Assembly: GCA_022448265.1 (NCBI GenBank)
Contig: JAKVCC010000003.1
Coordinates: 235,637 to 299,636, forward strand
DNA from: Pirellulales bacterium
GTDB lineage: Bacteria; Planctomycetota; Planctomycetia; Pirellulales; Lacipirellulaceae
Reading direction: 5' to 3'
Length of the DNA stretch: 64,000 nt
The translations under genes and the position numbers were made by a program. Shown here one piece after another: positions 34,226-43,420 of the stretch; positions within the stretch are counted from its first letter, which is position 1, and each line of letters starts with the position of its first letter. The notes below the pieces were generated by a model. The model was not told where the DNA came from. It worked only from the letters and a program-made list of their open reading frames with translations, and made no database searches.

Positions 34226-34822
34226 TCATTGAGAAGTACATTCGCGTGTTCCGGTCGTGGGTCCCCCTTTCCGCATCATTCTTAGCACACTTTCTTCACG
34301 CGTCACTGACATCAGTTCTTGCTCAGTAAACCAACGCACGGCATGCGACTCTTCGCTTAGCACCAGTTCTTGGCCTGTCGCAGCAAGTACGAGGAAGCGG
34401 ATATCGTGGTGCTCATGGGCGGTCTCGACCACGTTGCCAGCGCCATCAAGTCGGGCGGGGATCCGATGCACGTCGACGTCCAGCGGCACCAGCTCGTCGT
34501 TACAGCCCACCAATTCGACTTGAGCCAGCCCCGACTCCTCCTGGAGTTCGCGCAGGGCGACCTGCTCGATTTGACACTCGCCGTCCGCGTGCCCTCCGGG
34601 CTGCAGCCAGCGGCCCAGCTTGCGATGGTGGACTAGCAAGCATCGCGTGCGATCGTGCGAAAGCACCCAGGCCGAACCGGTCACGTGTCCGGGGCGACAA
34701 GTTCGCTCAAAACATGCGGGCGTGCTTTCCACTAACTGGCGGATCCGCGCCACGACAGAAGATTCTTCCGGGTAGCGAGTTGCATAACGGTCGAGCATTC
34801 CTAATAGGGGTTGTCGGTGCAT
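34226..34822 (-). CDS. Nudix hydrolase
   Basis: 198-aa Nudix-superfamily hydrolase. The Nudix box is GGHADGECQIEQVALRELQE plus ESGL, with the metal-binding Arg-Glu-x-x-Glu-Glu core. Upstream, GRWLQPGGHAD is the usual lead-in. Nudix enzymes cleave nucleoside diphosphates linked to another group; the exact substrate (NADH, ADP-ribose, oxidised nucleotides) cannot be assigned. The start at 34822 gives MHRQPLLGMLDRY; a more upstream ATG at 34843 adds seven residues. It starts 33 bp after the preceding lipoate-ligase-like gene ends, same strand. Confidence 0.87.
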   Translation of the reverse strand: MHRQPLLGMLDRYATRYPEESSVVARIRQLVESTPACFERTCRPGHVTGSAWVLSHDRTRCLLVHHRKLGRWLQPGGHADGECQIEQVALRELQEESGLAQVELVGCNDELVPLDVDVHRIPARLDGAGNVVETAHEHHDIRFLVLAATGQELVLSEESHAVRWFTEQELMSVTREESVLRMMRKGGPTTGTRECTSQ

Positions 34823-34855
34823 GTCGGTCGTCCGTGTTGCCAAAATACGATCCAG

Positions 34856-35620
34856 TTAGTCAGCTCTTGGCGCGTTGTCAGGCAGGTAAATTGCCCAGTC
34901 GGCGCTAGCGTGGTATTTGGAACGCACGATTTCATCTGTTTTCGATTGGGGCCATACCGCCAGCGAACTGGTTGCCTGCCAGCCCTCCACAAGGGACTCG
35001 GCAAGGGCCGTGCGACTGGCGGGTAGATTGGCGACAAATTGCGAGTGGCTCCGACCATTCCGATAGGCCGGCTCCCGCGTAGGCGTGGCCAGCAAGTATC
35101 CCACACGTGCCAGGTCAAAATCATACATCAGAGTGCCATGATACAAAACATGCCTTCGTTTGCAGCGCATCGCGTTTCCAGAAACCTTGAGCAACTGGGC
35201 AGCGGCAGGGGAGGGAAGGACCAAGTCGCTCGTGCCGGCCAGAGCAATCCCGGGCGCCAAAGGCGCTAATATCTCCACCATGCGTCGCAAAACAAACTCG
35301 TGACACTGGTCGACCGCCTGAATCTGTGGATACGTTTGGAGTGGGAGAACTAGCGCATACATCAAACACCCTGGCCCGGTAAGAATGGTGCCTCCGCCAC
35401 TGCAGCGCCTGAGCACGGGAACCTGTTGTTCCCGGCATGCTGCCAGATGGACTTCCGTCCCGGCTGTCGAGGAACGGCCTAGCACTACCCCAACCTGGGA
35501 GGATTCCCACAACCTCAGCGCACTATCGACCGATTCCCCCGCTTCCGCTGCGTCGAGAAGGGCTTCGTCGAGCGCGAGGTTTTCCGCCAGGGTGTTGAGC
35601 GATAGATTGAGCTGGTGCAT
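34856..35620 (-). CDS. Lipoate-protein ligase A family protein (BPL/LplA/LipB domain)
   Basis: 254-aa protein of the lipoate/biotin ligase fold. It matches the family through VLGRSSTAGTEVHL, then VLRRCSGGGTILTGPGCLMY (the RRxSGGG nucleotide/lipoate-binding loop) and GNAMRCKRRHVLYHGTLMY, where the catalytic lysine is expected. These enzymes attach lipoate or octanoate to carrier proteins such as E2 subunits or GcvH. The start at 35620 (MHQLNLSLNTLAENLALDE) has GAGGG in front. It may be an lplA or an octanoyltransferase of the LipM type. It diverges from the HEAT-like gene. Confidence 0.85.
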   Translation of the reverse strand: MHQLNLSLNTLAENLALDEALLDAAEAGESVDSALRLWESSQVGVVLGRSSTAGTEVHLAACREQQVPVLRRCSGGGTILTGPGCLMYALVLPLQTYPQIQAVDQCHEFVLRRMVEILAPLAPGIALAGTSDLVLPSPAAAQLLKVSGNAMRCKRRHVLYHGTLMYDFDLARVGYLLATPTREPAYRNGRSHSQFVANLPASRTALAESLVEGWQATSSLAVWPQSKTDEIVRSKYHASADWAIYLPDNAPRAD

Positions 35621-35723
35621 GTGGCCCTCGCCGCCCGCGGGTCGGTTTGTTAGGTTGTGTTTTTCAGTGGCCTTCCAAGCGGTGCGCCTGCCTGGCCTGT
35701 TTGATATTATCCCACGATTTGCG

Positions 35724-36800
35724 ATGTCCTCCAACATGGTGTCCGAAAATCATTCCGCGGAGACTGCTACCGACGGGGCCTTGTCGCCGGACGACTTGTT
35801 GCCGCCGGTCGAACCGCCTAGTGCAGGATTTATCCTGCAGCTATTTATTGTGCCAGCCGCAATTGTGGCGTCTGTGGGGGTACTTTGGCTCCTGGTGACT
35901 ACGCTGGCGACTGGCGGCGAGAAAAATCCGGACAAGATTGTCGGGGCTCTCCGCAGCTCCAATCAGGCTCGCTGGCAGCAGGCCAAGGATTTGGCCGATA
36001 TGCTGCGCCTGCCGCGACACTATCCGGAGTTGCGAAAGAACGAGAATCTGGCCAGCAAGTTGGCCCAATTGCTCAACGAAGAAGTTGAGGCGGGTCACGA
36101 CGATGAAAACTCTGAGCAGCTGCGCTACTTTTTGTGTCGGGTACTCGGCGAGTTCCATGTCGATGAAGGCTTGAGTGTGTTACTCAAAGCGGCCCGAGAG
36201 GACGTCGACCCCCTCGTGCGCCGTCAGGCAATTAATGCCCTGGCCGTGCTGGCACACACGTTCAATACGCTGGATCCTCCGATGGCGCTTGAAGATTCAA
36301 GTTTGCAAGATACTTTTGCACAATTGGCAGCAGAGAAAAACGACCTACTGCGCTCGCAAACTGCATTTGCCCTAGGTGTTTTTTCCATGCAGCCTGCTGC
36401 TGCCCCGCAGTTCACGGAACAATTGGAACTGTTGGCTGACGACCTTTTCGCGGACGCCCGCTACAACGCAGCCTTGGCGCTGGCACGCACGGGAAATGCC
36501 CGCGCCGCGGAGGCTCTGGTTGAGATGCTGCAGCCCGAGGCGATCGGACTGTCTGTCGCGAGGGAAGAGTCGTCCGCGACGCAAATATTTAAGCGGAATA
36601 CTCTGTTGCGTAATGCACTTGAGGGCATCGCCGGGCTTCTGGAAAAGAATTCTCAACTCGATCGCTCAGCATTGCTCACCGCTGTTAGGCAATTCGTTGG
36701 CAGTGCCCATGAGTGGAAGGCGGGCGGCGACCTACCCAAGGAACTGGTCACGCGCGCGGAAGAGCTTCTCGTTGAGTATGGTGTGACTGTTCCGCGATAA
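35724..36800 (+). CDS. HEAT-repeat-like membrane protein
   Basis: 358-aa protein from ATG 35724 (an in-frame ATG at 35736 is an alternative). An N-terminal acidic segment leads into one membrane helix at about residues 40-62 (LQLFIVPAAIVASVGVLWLL). The outer or cytosolic remainder is alpha-helical with HEAT-like repeats, for example RQAINALAVLAHTFN, RSQTAFALGVFSM and YNAALALARTGNARAAEAL. HEAT repeats are protein-binding scaffolds. No partner is evident. A clear terminator follows at 36807-36848. Its start lies 104 bp from the divergent lipoate-ligase gene. Confidence 0.8.
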   Translation: MSSNMVSENHSAETATDGALSPDDLLPPVEPPSAGFILQLFIVPAAIVASVGVLWLLVTTLATGGEKNPDKIVGALRSSNQARWQQAKDLADMLRLPRHYPELRKNENLASKLAQLLNEEVEAGHDDENSEQLRYFLCRVLGEFHVDEGLSVLLKAAREDVDPLVRRQAINALAVLAHTFNTLDPPMALEDSSLQDTFAQLAAEKNDLLRSQTAFALGVFSMQPAAAPQFTEQLELLADDLFADARYNAALALARTGNARAAEALVEMLQPEAIGLSVAREESSATQIFKRNTLLRNALEGIAGLLEKNSQLDRSALLTAVRQFVGSAHEWKAGGDLPKELVTRAEELLVEYGVTVPR

Positions 36801-36806
36801 GGTGTA

Positions 36807-36848
36807 GGGGCTATACGGATTGTAGCAGTAGTATCTTCCCCTTTTTTT
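36807..36848 (+). terminator. Intrinsic terminator after the HEAT-like gene
   Basis: GGGG (36807-36810) with CTATAC pairs with GTATCTTCCCC around a ~14-base loop, followed by seven T residues (36842-36848). It begins 7 bp after the stop codon. Confidence 0.55.
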
Positions 36849-37216
36849 GCGGTAGCTCTTGCGCGGTATTGCGGGTCGGGGCCACGTCCGTTCCCATGGG
36901 AAATAGCAGGGTGGGGGGGCAAGCTGGCAGGGAGTCAGCCGGACCCATTGTAGCACTGCTGTCAGAGAAACGGCGAAACAACAATTTGCCTTGGTGCAGT
37001 CCGTCCGCAAGAATCCTATAGACGATCGCCTGCTGCGGATCCAATGTACGGGCTGCGCGTTGTTCCGAAGCTGGCTACGCGATTTTCCGTAGGCTGTTTT
37101 GTAGTCGCGCAATGAATGTATGCGAAATGGCTACTGAGAGGGGCCTTTTCCACGGACTGTTTGGGTAAGAGTTCCCGTACGATTCTTTTCAAATATTTTG
37201 GGTTGGGGTTGATGCT
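36849..37216. other. Intergenic region ahead of the YTV-repeat gene
   Basis: About 370 bp with no supported gene; it should hold the promoter of the YTV-repeat gene. Short minus-strand frames here have no domain or ribosome site. Confidence 0.35.
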
Positions 37217-38500
37217 ATGAACAGCACGCGCTGCCTGTTATTGGCCATCTTATTTTCCGCACTGCTAAACGGCTGGAGCGTCTCGATCGCGCAGGCTCAG
37301 TCCGATGCCTGCGCGGAGCCGATTTTTCGCCTCCAGCGTGAAACCGTGTACGAGGAGCGTCAGGTTGCCGCCTATCGGATGGTGCCAGAAACTGTTTGTG
37401 AGGAGCGGACGATTTCACGTAAAATCCCCGTTTGGGAAACCCAATCTCGCGAGCGCCGCTATACCGTGACCCGTCCGGTTCGTGAAACGAGATTCCGCGA
37501 AGAACGCACCGTGGTTCAGCGACCTGTTTTCGAAACACAGTTACGAGATACCAGTTACAATCGTGTTCGCAATGTTCTGGAGACGTCGGCGCGAGAAGAG
37601 CGCTATCTCGTGAGCCGACCAGTGTGGGAAACCGGCGAACGCGAACAGTGCTATACCGTGATGCGTCAGGTTGTCGAGACCATCCAACAAGATCGCCGCT
37701 ACACTGTCATGCGGCCCGTGGTACGTTATGTAACCCGTTATGCGGATCGAGGCTGCTACGTTGATCAGGTGGCGTGGGTATCGACGGCTCCTGTGCACCG
37801 GGGACTGAAGTGGTTGCCGGCCTCGCCTGTTGTCAATCCAACATCCGGAGCGTTACAGGTTCAGCGACCAGGGCTGGTTTGGGCCAACGTGCAGGCTTCG
37901 TCGCCCCAGCACGTCGTCCGCAAGGTGTGGCGACCTAATCTGGTAGCCTACCAGGTACCCGTTACGACTTACCGCCCGCAGCAGGTGGTCCAACAGGTGC
38001 CCGTGCAAGTTTGCCGTCAGGTTCCGCAGCAGGTTACCCACAAAGTACCCGTCCGGGTTTGCCGAATCGTGCAAGAACAGCGAGTGCGTCGAGTGCCGCA
38101 TACGACTTGCCGCCAGGTGATTGAACGCGTCGAGCGGAAGGTGCCGGTGCAGGTCTGTCGCATGGTCCAGGAGGAGCGGGTCCGCCAGATACCGGTGACC
38201 GTTTGTCGTTACGTTCGGGAGGAACGTGTGGAACCCTATCAGGTGCGGGTGTGCCACATGGTTGAAAAGCAAGAAACCGTAAACGTTTCCCGCACGATCT
38301 TGCGAAAGGTTCCTGTTTCCTACACGTATCGTGTCCCTCGCACAATCTTGATGCGCATTCCGATCGAGCCGCCCTGTTGCGCCGCCGCAGCTTCTCCCGA
38401 CGGCCCCGAGAACGATCGGTTGCCCAGTTTTTCCGAGGAAACGCCGGTGGCCGCTCAGCCCAAGCAGATTGCGCTGAGCGGCGAATCCGCTGCAAGCTGA
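37217..38500 (+). CDS. Secreted repeat protein of the planctomycete YTV type
   Basis: 427-aa secreted protein. Signal peptide at residues 1-27 (LLLAILFSALLNGW, cleavage after AQA). The mature chain is built of short degenerate repeats of about 14-24 residues with alternating charged and hydrophobic residues: RRYTVTRPVRET, EERYLVSRPVWETGEREQCY, RRYTVMRPVV, and in the C-terminal half cysteine-bearing units such as KVPVQVCRMVQEERVRQIP. This resembles the Pfam YTV domain, known from planctomycetes. A non-repetitive segment (residues ~185-230) splits two repeat arrays. Cysteines at repeated positions suggest cross-linking in the cell envelope (inference). Surface or S-layer-like structural role is plausible. 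Confidence 0.83.
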   Translation: MNSTRCLLLAILFSALLNGWSVSIAQAQSDACAEPIFRLQRETVYEERQVAAYRMVPETVCEERTISRKIPVWETQSRERRYTVTRPVRETRFREERTVVQRPVFETQLRDTSYNRVRNVLETSAREERYLVSRPVWETGEREQCYTVMRQVVETIQQDRRYTVMRPVVRYVTRYADRGCYVDQVAWVSTAPVHRGLKWLPASPVVNPTSGALQVQRPGLVWANVQASSPQHVVRKVWRPNLVAYQVPVTTYRPQQVVQQVPVQVCRQVPQQVTHKVPVRVCRIVQEQRVRRVPHTTCRQVIERVERKVPVQVCRMVQEERVRQIPVTVCRYVREERVEPYQVRVCHMVEKQETVNVSRTILRKVPVSYTYRVPRTILMRIPIEPPCCAAAASPDGPENDRLPSFSEETPVAAQPKQIALSGESAAS

Positions 38501-38606
38501 TTGGGGCGAACCGTCACCTGCCACCAATCGTTGCGTTGACAGTAGGGGGGCCCTTGCTGGACACTAGACGCCTGTTTAACGTCCCCCGATCCGTGGTCTT
38601 TTCCGT

Positions 38607-39938
38607 ATGCCTGTCCCGACCCGCACTCCGTCTTGTTCTTCTCTGGCCGAGATAGGGTTGCGCGGAGAGCGAATCGCGTTTGTCGGACGGCTCTCTGGCA
38701 TGACTCGTGCCGAAGCGAGGGGTTTGGTTGTCCAGCATGGCGGAGAAATCGTCGATGACGATACAACGATACCAACACTTGCTGTTATTGGCGACAGCCA
38801 AGAGGATTTGGCCAGTGCGCTAGGGAGTGATAAAGCGGCTTCTCGGCGGTTGGCTGAGGATATTGAAGCTGGTCGCACGCAACTGATCCATGAGTCGGAA
38901 CTCTGGCAGCGCGTGGGGTTGGTTGGAGAAGATGCGGCGCTCGATCGCGGCGTGCAGCGACTCTACACGCCGGCTATGCTCGCTGAGCTCCTCGGTGTGC
39001 CTATTGGCGCGGTGCGTCGTTGGCATCGCCAGGGCGCGCTGGTCGCTTGCCGAAGCGTGCGCCGTCTTGCCTACTTCGACTTTGCCGAAGTCGCAGTTGC
39101 CCGTCACCTGGCGACATTGTACTCGGCCGGGTGTTCGCTCCAAGTGATTGACCGCAAGTTGGCAGAGCTGAAACGTTTTCTTCCCGATGTCGCGCGTCCA
39201 CTGAGCGACCGTTCTATTATTGTCTCAGGGCGGCGTGTCTATCTGCGACGTGGAGACGACCTTACCGAACCGGGCGGCCAGTTGCTAATTGATTTTGACA
39301 AGCCGCTCGACCAGGTGGCGGACGACGATGCTGCGGCCTCGCAAGTGGTGCTACCCTTGTCTTCGGTGGGTTCCGTACCGGGCGCGAGTGCCGAGCATGC
39401 CGACCGAGCCACCTATTCTGGCCAAATGGATTCTGGTGGACACTTTTCGACGATGGACGAGCTTCAGCAATCAGCGCTGGAGTGGGAGGATCTGGGCGAA
39501 TTGGAGCGAGCTGCAGAAGTCTATCGCACAATGTTGGTTGCCGGCGGCCCCTCGGCGGAGTTGCATTTTGCCCTCGGCGACCTGCTCTATCGCTTGGGCG
39601 ATCTGTCCGCTGCGCGCGAGCGCTATTACGCGGCCATCGAATTGGATGAAGAGTACGTCGAAGCCCGCGCAAATCTGGGGTGTGTGTTTGCGGAGAAAGG
39701 TGAATTAGAGCTCGCTGTGGCGGCCTTCGAAGGGGCACTGGCCTTCCACCCCGACTATGCGGACGCGCATTACCATTTGGCAACTACCCATGATCGACTT
39801 CATTGCGGCAGCGAAGCCGAATTGCATTGGCACACTTTTCTAGCGTTGGCTCCTGAAAGCCCTTGGGCCGAAATGGCACGCGCGCGCCTAGGGCAGACTC
39901 AAAGCGAGGCCCCAGCATCCTCGGATCTATTGTCCTGA
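38607..39938 (+). CDS. BRCT + MerR-type HTH + TPR multidomain protein
   Basis: 443-aa protein with an unusual domain order. Residues ~17-105 resemble a BRCT domain (LRGERIAFVGRLSGMTRAEA, VVQHGGEIVDD). Residues ~118-190 match a MerR-type helix-turn-helix (YTPAMLAELLGVPIGAVRRW, HRQGALVACRSVRRLAYFD). A linker follows, and residues ~295-430 form TPR repeats (LEWEDLGELERAAEVYRTML, LHFALGDLLYRLGDLSAARE, ARANLGCVFAEKGELELAVA). A DNA-binding regulator that recruits partners through its TPR part is the simplest reading. Neither the ligand nor targets are known. Its stop is 11 bp before a polytopic membrane protein, suggesting an operon. Confidence 0.8.
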   Translation: MPVPTRTPSCSSLAEIGLRGERIAFVGRLSGMTRAEARGLVVQHGGEIVDDDTTIPTLAVIGDSQEDLASALGSDKAASRRLAEDIEAGRTQLIHESELWQRVGLVGEDAALDRGVQRLYTPAMLAELLGVPIGAVRRWHRQGALVACRSVRRLAYFDFAEVAVARHLATLYSAGCSLQVIDRKLAELKRFLPDVARPLSDRSIIVSGRRVYLRRGDDLTEPGGQLLIDFDKPLDQVADDDAAASQVVLPLSSVGSVPGASAEHADRATYSGQMDSGGHFSTMDELQQSALEWEDLGELERAAEVYRTMLVAGGPSAELHFALGDLLYRLGDLSAARERYYAAIELDEEYVEARANLGCVFAEKGELELAVAAFEGALAFHPDYADAHYHLATTHDRLHCGSEAELHWHTFLALAPESPWAEMARARLGQTQSEAPASSDLLS

Positions 39939-39949
39939 TTTGATTCCAC

Positions 39950-41329
39950 ATGCCTGAAATTCTTTTTCATTATGAGCGGGTCAATCCTACCAGCTGGGCT
40001 TATCTATCGGGTTTGTTAACGCTCGCGCTCTACTTCAAGTTTAATCGGATTTGGAGTGTGCGCAATATCGACTTATTCCTAGTGATCCTGCTGGCTCCCG
40101 GCTTGCTTCTGGTCCAGTGGGCTCGCGAGAACGCAGGTGTCCAGGCTGCTGCCACTGAGATCGAGTACCTGGGGTTTTTCTGGCTGTTTTCCACAGGGGG
40201 CGTGCTACTGGCGCGCTTGCTGTTGGATTCTGCCATGGTGCGCCGGCCCCTGTTGGAGCCCAATCTCAATACACCGGGACTGATTTTTTTGGGCGGATCA
40301 CTCCTTTTTTTCCTGATGGCTAATGTCGTTACTGGAACGCCGAGCGCCGACGACTTGTCTCCTGCGCGGCGAGCGGAGGATGTCCGTGCCGACGGGCAGG
40401 GTGCCGGTGATCCGCACGACAGCTTTGCCTCAGATGGTCCTGGATTTTGGTTTGTGTATAGTCTTCCGCGCATTGTTATTAGGCAGCAGGTCATGAGCGC
40501 GGGCGAACCATCGGGAAAAGAAACGCCTGCCGATCCTCGGCAGCGCGAGCTCATGATTCGCCAGGCGACGGCCCGTGTGATGGCCATTTTGGCCCACGTC
40601 ATGATTGTCTTGGGTATGGGTGTGATTGGTTTCAGGCACTTTGGCAACGTTTCTGCAGGAATTGGTTCAGCGGCTCTCTACCTCCTGTTGCCCTATACGG
40701 CCTTGTGGACTGGGAGTGTCCAGCATGCCTTGCCGGCTTCGCTCTTGGTGTGGGCGGTGGTGTTTTATCGCCATCCCTTGCTGGCTGGCATGATGATTGG
40801 TTTGGCGTCGGGAACTATCTACTACCCGGCTTTTCTGCTTCCGTTGTGGTGCAGTTTTTACTGGCAGCGAGGTGTGAAACGCTTCCTCACAGGGGTTGTG
40901 CTGATGATTGCGTTGCTGGTGGCGACAATGGCCTTTACAGCCACAAGTACGGAACATTTTTTCGCGCATTTGCTGCAGATGTTCGGTCTCCGCTTGCCCC
41001 AAACGACCGACCTGGGGGGCATCTGGAAGACGTGGAGTCCCTATTACCGATTGCCGATTCTGGCAACCTTTGTTGCCCTCTCTATCAGCTTCGCCATTTG
41101 GCCATCGCAAAAAAACCTGGCCACCCTCATTTCTTGCACGGCGGCCATGATGTTGGCCGCACAATTTTGGCACCCGTACGATGGTGGGGTTTATATTGCC
41201 TGGTATGTGCCCCTTTTGCTGCTAACGATTTTTCGACCCAATTTGGAAGATCGTGAAGCGGCAACCAAACTCACCGAAGGTTGGTGGAAGGTGCGTCAGC
41301 GCACGCGAAAGACGGCCGCTAGCTCTTGA
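39950..41329 (+). CDS. Polytopic inner-membrane protein of unknown function
   Basis: 459-aa integral membrane protein with about ten hydrophobic helices, e.g. LSGLLTLALYFKFNRI, IDLFLVILLAPGLLLVQWA, IFLGGSLLFFLMANVVTG and MIALLVATMAFTA. A polar loop of ~70 residues (residues ~125-200, Asp/Gly-rich) separates the first block from the last. The late segment ending WHPYDGGVYIAWYVPLLL resembles glycosyltransferase-C or O-antigen-type membrane proteins only loosely. It starts 11 bp after the BRCT-MerR-TPR gene, so the two are probably co-transcribed. No function assigned. Confidence 0.75.
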   Translation: MPEILFHYERVNPTSWAYLSGLLTLALYFKFNRIWSVRNIDLFLVILLAPGLLLVQWARENAGVQAAATEIEYLGFFWLFSTGGVLLARLLLDSAMVRRPLLEPNLNTPGLIFLGGSLLFFLMANVVTGTPSADDLSPARRAEDVRADGQGAGDPHDSFASDGPGFWFVYSLPRIVIRQQVMSAGEPSGKETPADPRQRELMIRQATARVMAILAHVMIVLGMGVIGFRHFGNVSAGIGSAALYLLLPYTALWTGSVQHALPASLLVWAVVFYRHPLLAGMMIGLASGTIYYPAFLLPLWCSFYWQRGVKRFLTGVVLMIALLVATMAFTATSTEHFFAHLLQMFGLRLPQTTDLGGIWKTWSPYYRLPILATFVALSISFAIWPSQKNLATLISCTAAMMLAAQFWHPYDGGVYIAWYVPLLLLTIFRPNLEDREAATKLTEGWWKVRQRTRKTAASS

Positions 41330-41382
41330 AGGGGTGCGCGAAGCTGAGGTATGGAAAAAATCGCCAGCGGCATACCGGTATA

Positions 41383-42615
41383 TTATTGATCGCGGCGAGT
41401 ATCCACAAACTCTTGGATCTGCTCGTTGATGTACCATCGCCGCCATGCGGTCTCATCGAACTCGAAATTTTGGCCTCCCGAGAGCTCGATCAGTGCATGC
41501 CGCGCGTCCACATTTTTGCGATGCACTTCAAGTACCTTGGGGCCACCGCCAAGGCTTAAGCCTCCCCCGCCTCCCAAGCCATTTCCCTGGCCAGATGGAG
41601 AAAACGAAGCACTCAGCTCTCCCGGTCGGGCGTCTGTGTTTCTGTATCTGTGCGTGGTAACCAGGGCATCAATGAGGGGGCTGATGGCCGCTGGATTCCC
41701 GATGATCTTCAGCGCTTCGGCAGCCCGGTTGATTATTTCATTGCTGTAATGCCGCTGGTCGAGGGCATTAACGTAAGGTGTCAATCGGATGGGATTGCCC
41801 CTTGCCAACAAGAGATCTAGACACTCCATTCGCACTTCGTGGAGCGGATCAGCGAGCGACAAATCCACCAGAGTGAGGACCGCAGCGGGATGATCCAGCT
41901 CGGCGAGAGTCGCAACTAATAAGTCGCGCACAGCTTGATCCTCTTCACGTTCAAGATGTCGGTTAATGGCAACAGCAGCGCGGGGATCGCGAATTGCCTC
42001 GATGGCGTCGACCGCCTGTTGGGTTCGGCGCGGATCGTTGAGCCACAACCGCCAGGTGCGAATCTGTCGAAACCATTTGGCTTCGGCCGATTCGCGTTTT
42101 GCCTTTTTTTCCCGTAAGGCGATATCTTGGGCAGTACGATATTCGCCCTTGTAGAGTATCAACCCGCGGCTTTGCATGATTTCATCCCGCGTCATCCAAT
42201 GCCCTCGGTGCCGCTGGTAGCCGAGGCTCAAGCGGGCCTGCTTGTCTTCGGGGTCGATCGCCAAGATCTGACGCTGATGATGGTCGACTTGCTTGCTGAG
42301 TTTATGCTCCTTGCACCAACGGACCAATTGCCGATGGGATTCCACCGTGTCGGGCATTCGCCGGCTACGCTCCGCGTATTCGAGTTCGACTTTGTCTTGA
42401 CGTTTGACATGAGCAATCTGACCTCGGGTCAAGGTGACCATTGCCCCCGACGGGCTTTGCAGTACATACTCGCCTGTCTCGCCACGATCGACCAGTTCGC
42501 CAACGATACGCCCACCTTGTTTCAGCTCAAAAATGTCTGCTCGAGCCGCCCCCATGAATGCACCTAGAAGCCCGATCACAGCCAGTAGGCAGGCATTTGC
42601 AATAGTTTTCGACAC
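41383..42615 (-). CDS. Secreted protein with HEAT-like repeats and Gly-rich segment
   Basis: 410 aa from GTG 42615, with AGGAG six bases upstream. The open frame reaches further upstream, but this start yields a clean signal peptide (KTIANACLLAVIGLLGAFMG, then AARA). A beta segment (IVGELVDRGETGEYVLQSP) follows. The middle region is helical with HEAT-like repeats (AAVAINRHLEREEDQAVRDL, VRMECLDLLLARGNPIRLTP). A Gly-rich stretch (GNGLGGGGGLSLGGGP) lies near the C-terminus. Function unknown; likely a periplasmic or surface scaffold. It is divergent from moaB with a ~93-bp gap. Confidence 0.78.
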   Translation of the reverse strand: MSKTIANACLLAVIGLLGAFMGAARADIFELKQGGRIVGELVDRGETGEYVLQSPSGAMVTLTRGQIAHVKRQDKVELEYAERSRRMPDTVESHRQLVRWCKEHKLSKQVDHHQRQILAIDPEDKQARLSLGYQRHRGHWMTRDEIMQSRGLILYKGEYRTAQDIALREKKAKRESAEAKWFRQIRTWRLWLNDPRRTQQAVDAIEAIRDPRAAVAINRHLEREEDQAVRDLLVATLAELDHPAAVLTLVDLSLADPLHEVRMECLDLLLARGNPIRLTPYVNALDQRHYSNEIINRAAEALKIIGNPAAISPLIDALVTTHRYRNTDARPGELSASFSPSGQGNGLGGGGGLSLGGGPKVLEVHRKNVDARHALIELSGGQNFEFDETAWRRWYINEQIQEFVDTRRDQ

Positions 42616-42708
42616 GGGGTGCTCCTGGGAGCGAGAAGGGGCTGGTTGATCCCAGTTGGTTCTCCAGTTCCAATTATAGACGCCAAACTCGTGATAGGAG
42701 GTGACAAA

Positions 42709-43242
42709 ATGACAAACAGTTATGAAAGCCATTCCGCGGCCGAGCATCGCCGAACGGCTTTGGGAAATGTTGGTTGCGCTCTGGTAACTGTTAGCGATAC
42801 CCGCACCGTCGATAATGATGCCAGCGGTCTGGCCCTGTCCGAGTTGTTGGCTGCCGCAGGCCACAAGGTTATCGAACGGGTCATTGTTCCCGACGAACCG
42901 GTCGAACTATGCCGTCTCGTCACGCGATTGGTTGCGGTAACCGAAGTTGCAGCGATACTACTGACTGGAGGCACCGGCATTGCTCCGCGAGATCAAACGC
43001 CCGAAGCGCTGCGCGGACTATTCACCCGGGAAATGCCAGGCTACGGCGAGTTGCTCCGCATGCTCAGCTACCAAGAGATAGGGGCAGCTGCGATGCTCAG
43101 TCGCGCCTGCGGTGGGCTGATCGGCCAAACACTGGTGTTGACCATGCCGGGTTCGCCTGCGGCAGTACGTCTGGCGATGGAAAAGCTGATCTTGCCTGAA
43201 CTGGCGCATATGGTGGGACTGGCGGCGCGGAGCGAGGAATAA
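42709..43242 (+). CDS. moaB: Molybdenum cofactor biosynthesis protein B (MoaB/MogA-type)
   Basis: 177-aa MoaB-type protein of the MoCF-biosynthesis fold, which adenylylates molybdopterin. Start at ATG 42709 with GGAGGTG just upstream. Key segments: GCALVTVSDTRT, ASGLALSELLAAAGHKVIER, ILLTGGTGIAPRDQTPEAL and VLTMPGSPAAVRLAMEKLIL. Length fits MoaB/MogA. No other molybdopterin genes lie in the window, so it is an orphan in this cluster. Whether it is MoaB or MogA in function cannot be separated by sequence reading. Confidence 0.92.
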   Translation: MTNSYESHSAAEHRRTALGNVGCALVTVSDTRTVDNDASGLALSELLAAAGHKVIERVIVPDEPVELCRLVTRLVAVTEVAAILLTGGTGIAPRDQTPEALRGLFTREMPGYGELLRMLSYQEIGAAAMLSRACGGLIGQTLVLTMPGSPAAVRLAMEKLILPELAHMVGLAARSEE

Positions 43243-43420
43243 GGATCGCCGAGCGCAGCTAGCACTTGCAATTCGTCTGGTCCACATTTGTCCAATGCGG
43301 TAATGTCTGCGGCAGCGGTGGCCTCGATGCAAGGGGCAACAGTTTGTAGGGGTGGCGGATCGCGCTACGTGTATTCAAGGATTGAGACCTAAACAATAGC
43401 ACACTGCCCAAGGAGGGGAT

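Noticed and set aside
37217..38500. Repeats that might be read as a CRISPR or DNA repeat array
   Set aside because: The repetition is at the amino-acid level of a secreted protein; the DNA units are degenerate and vary in length.
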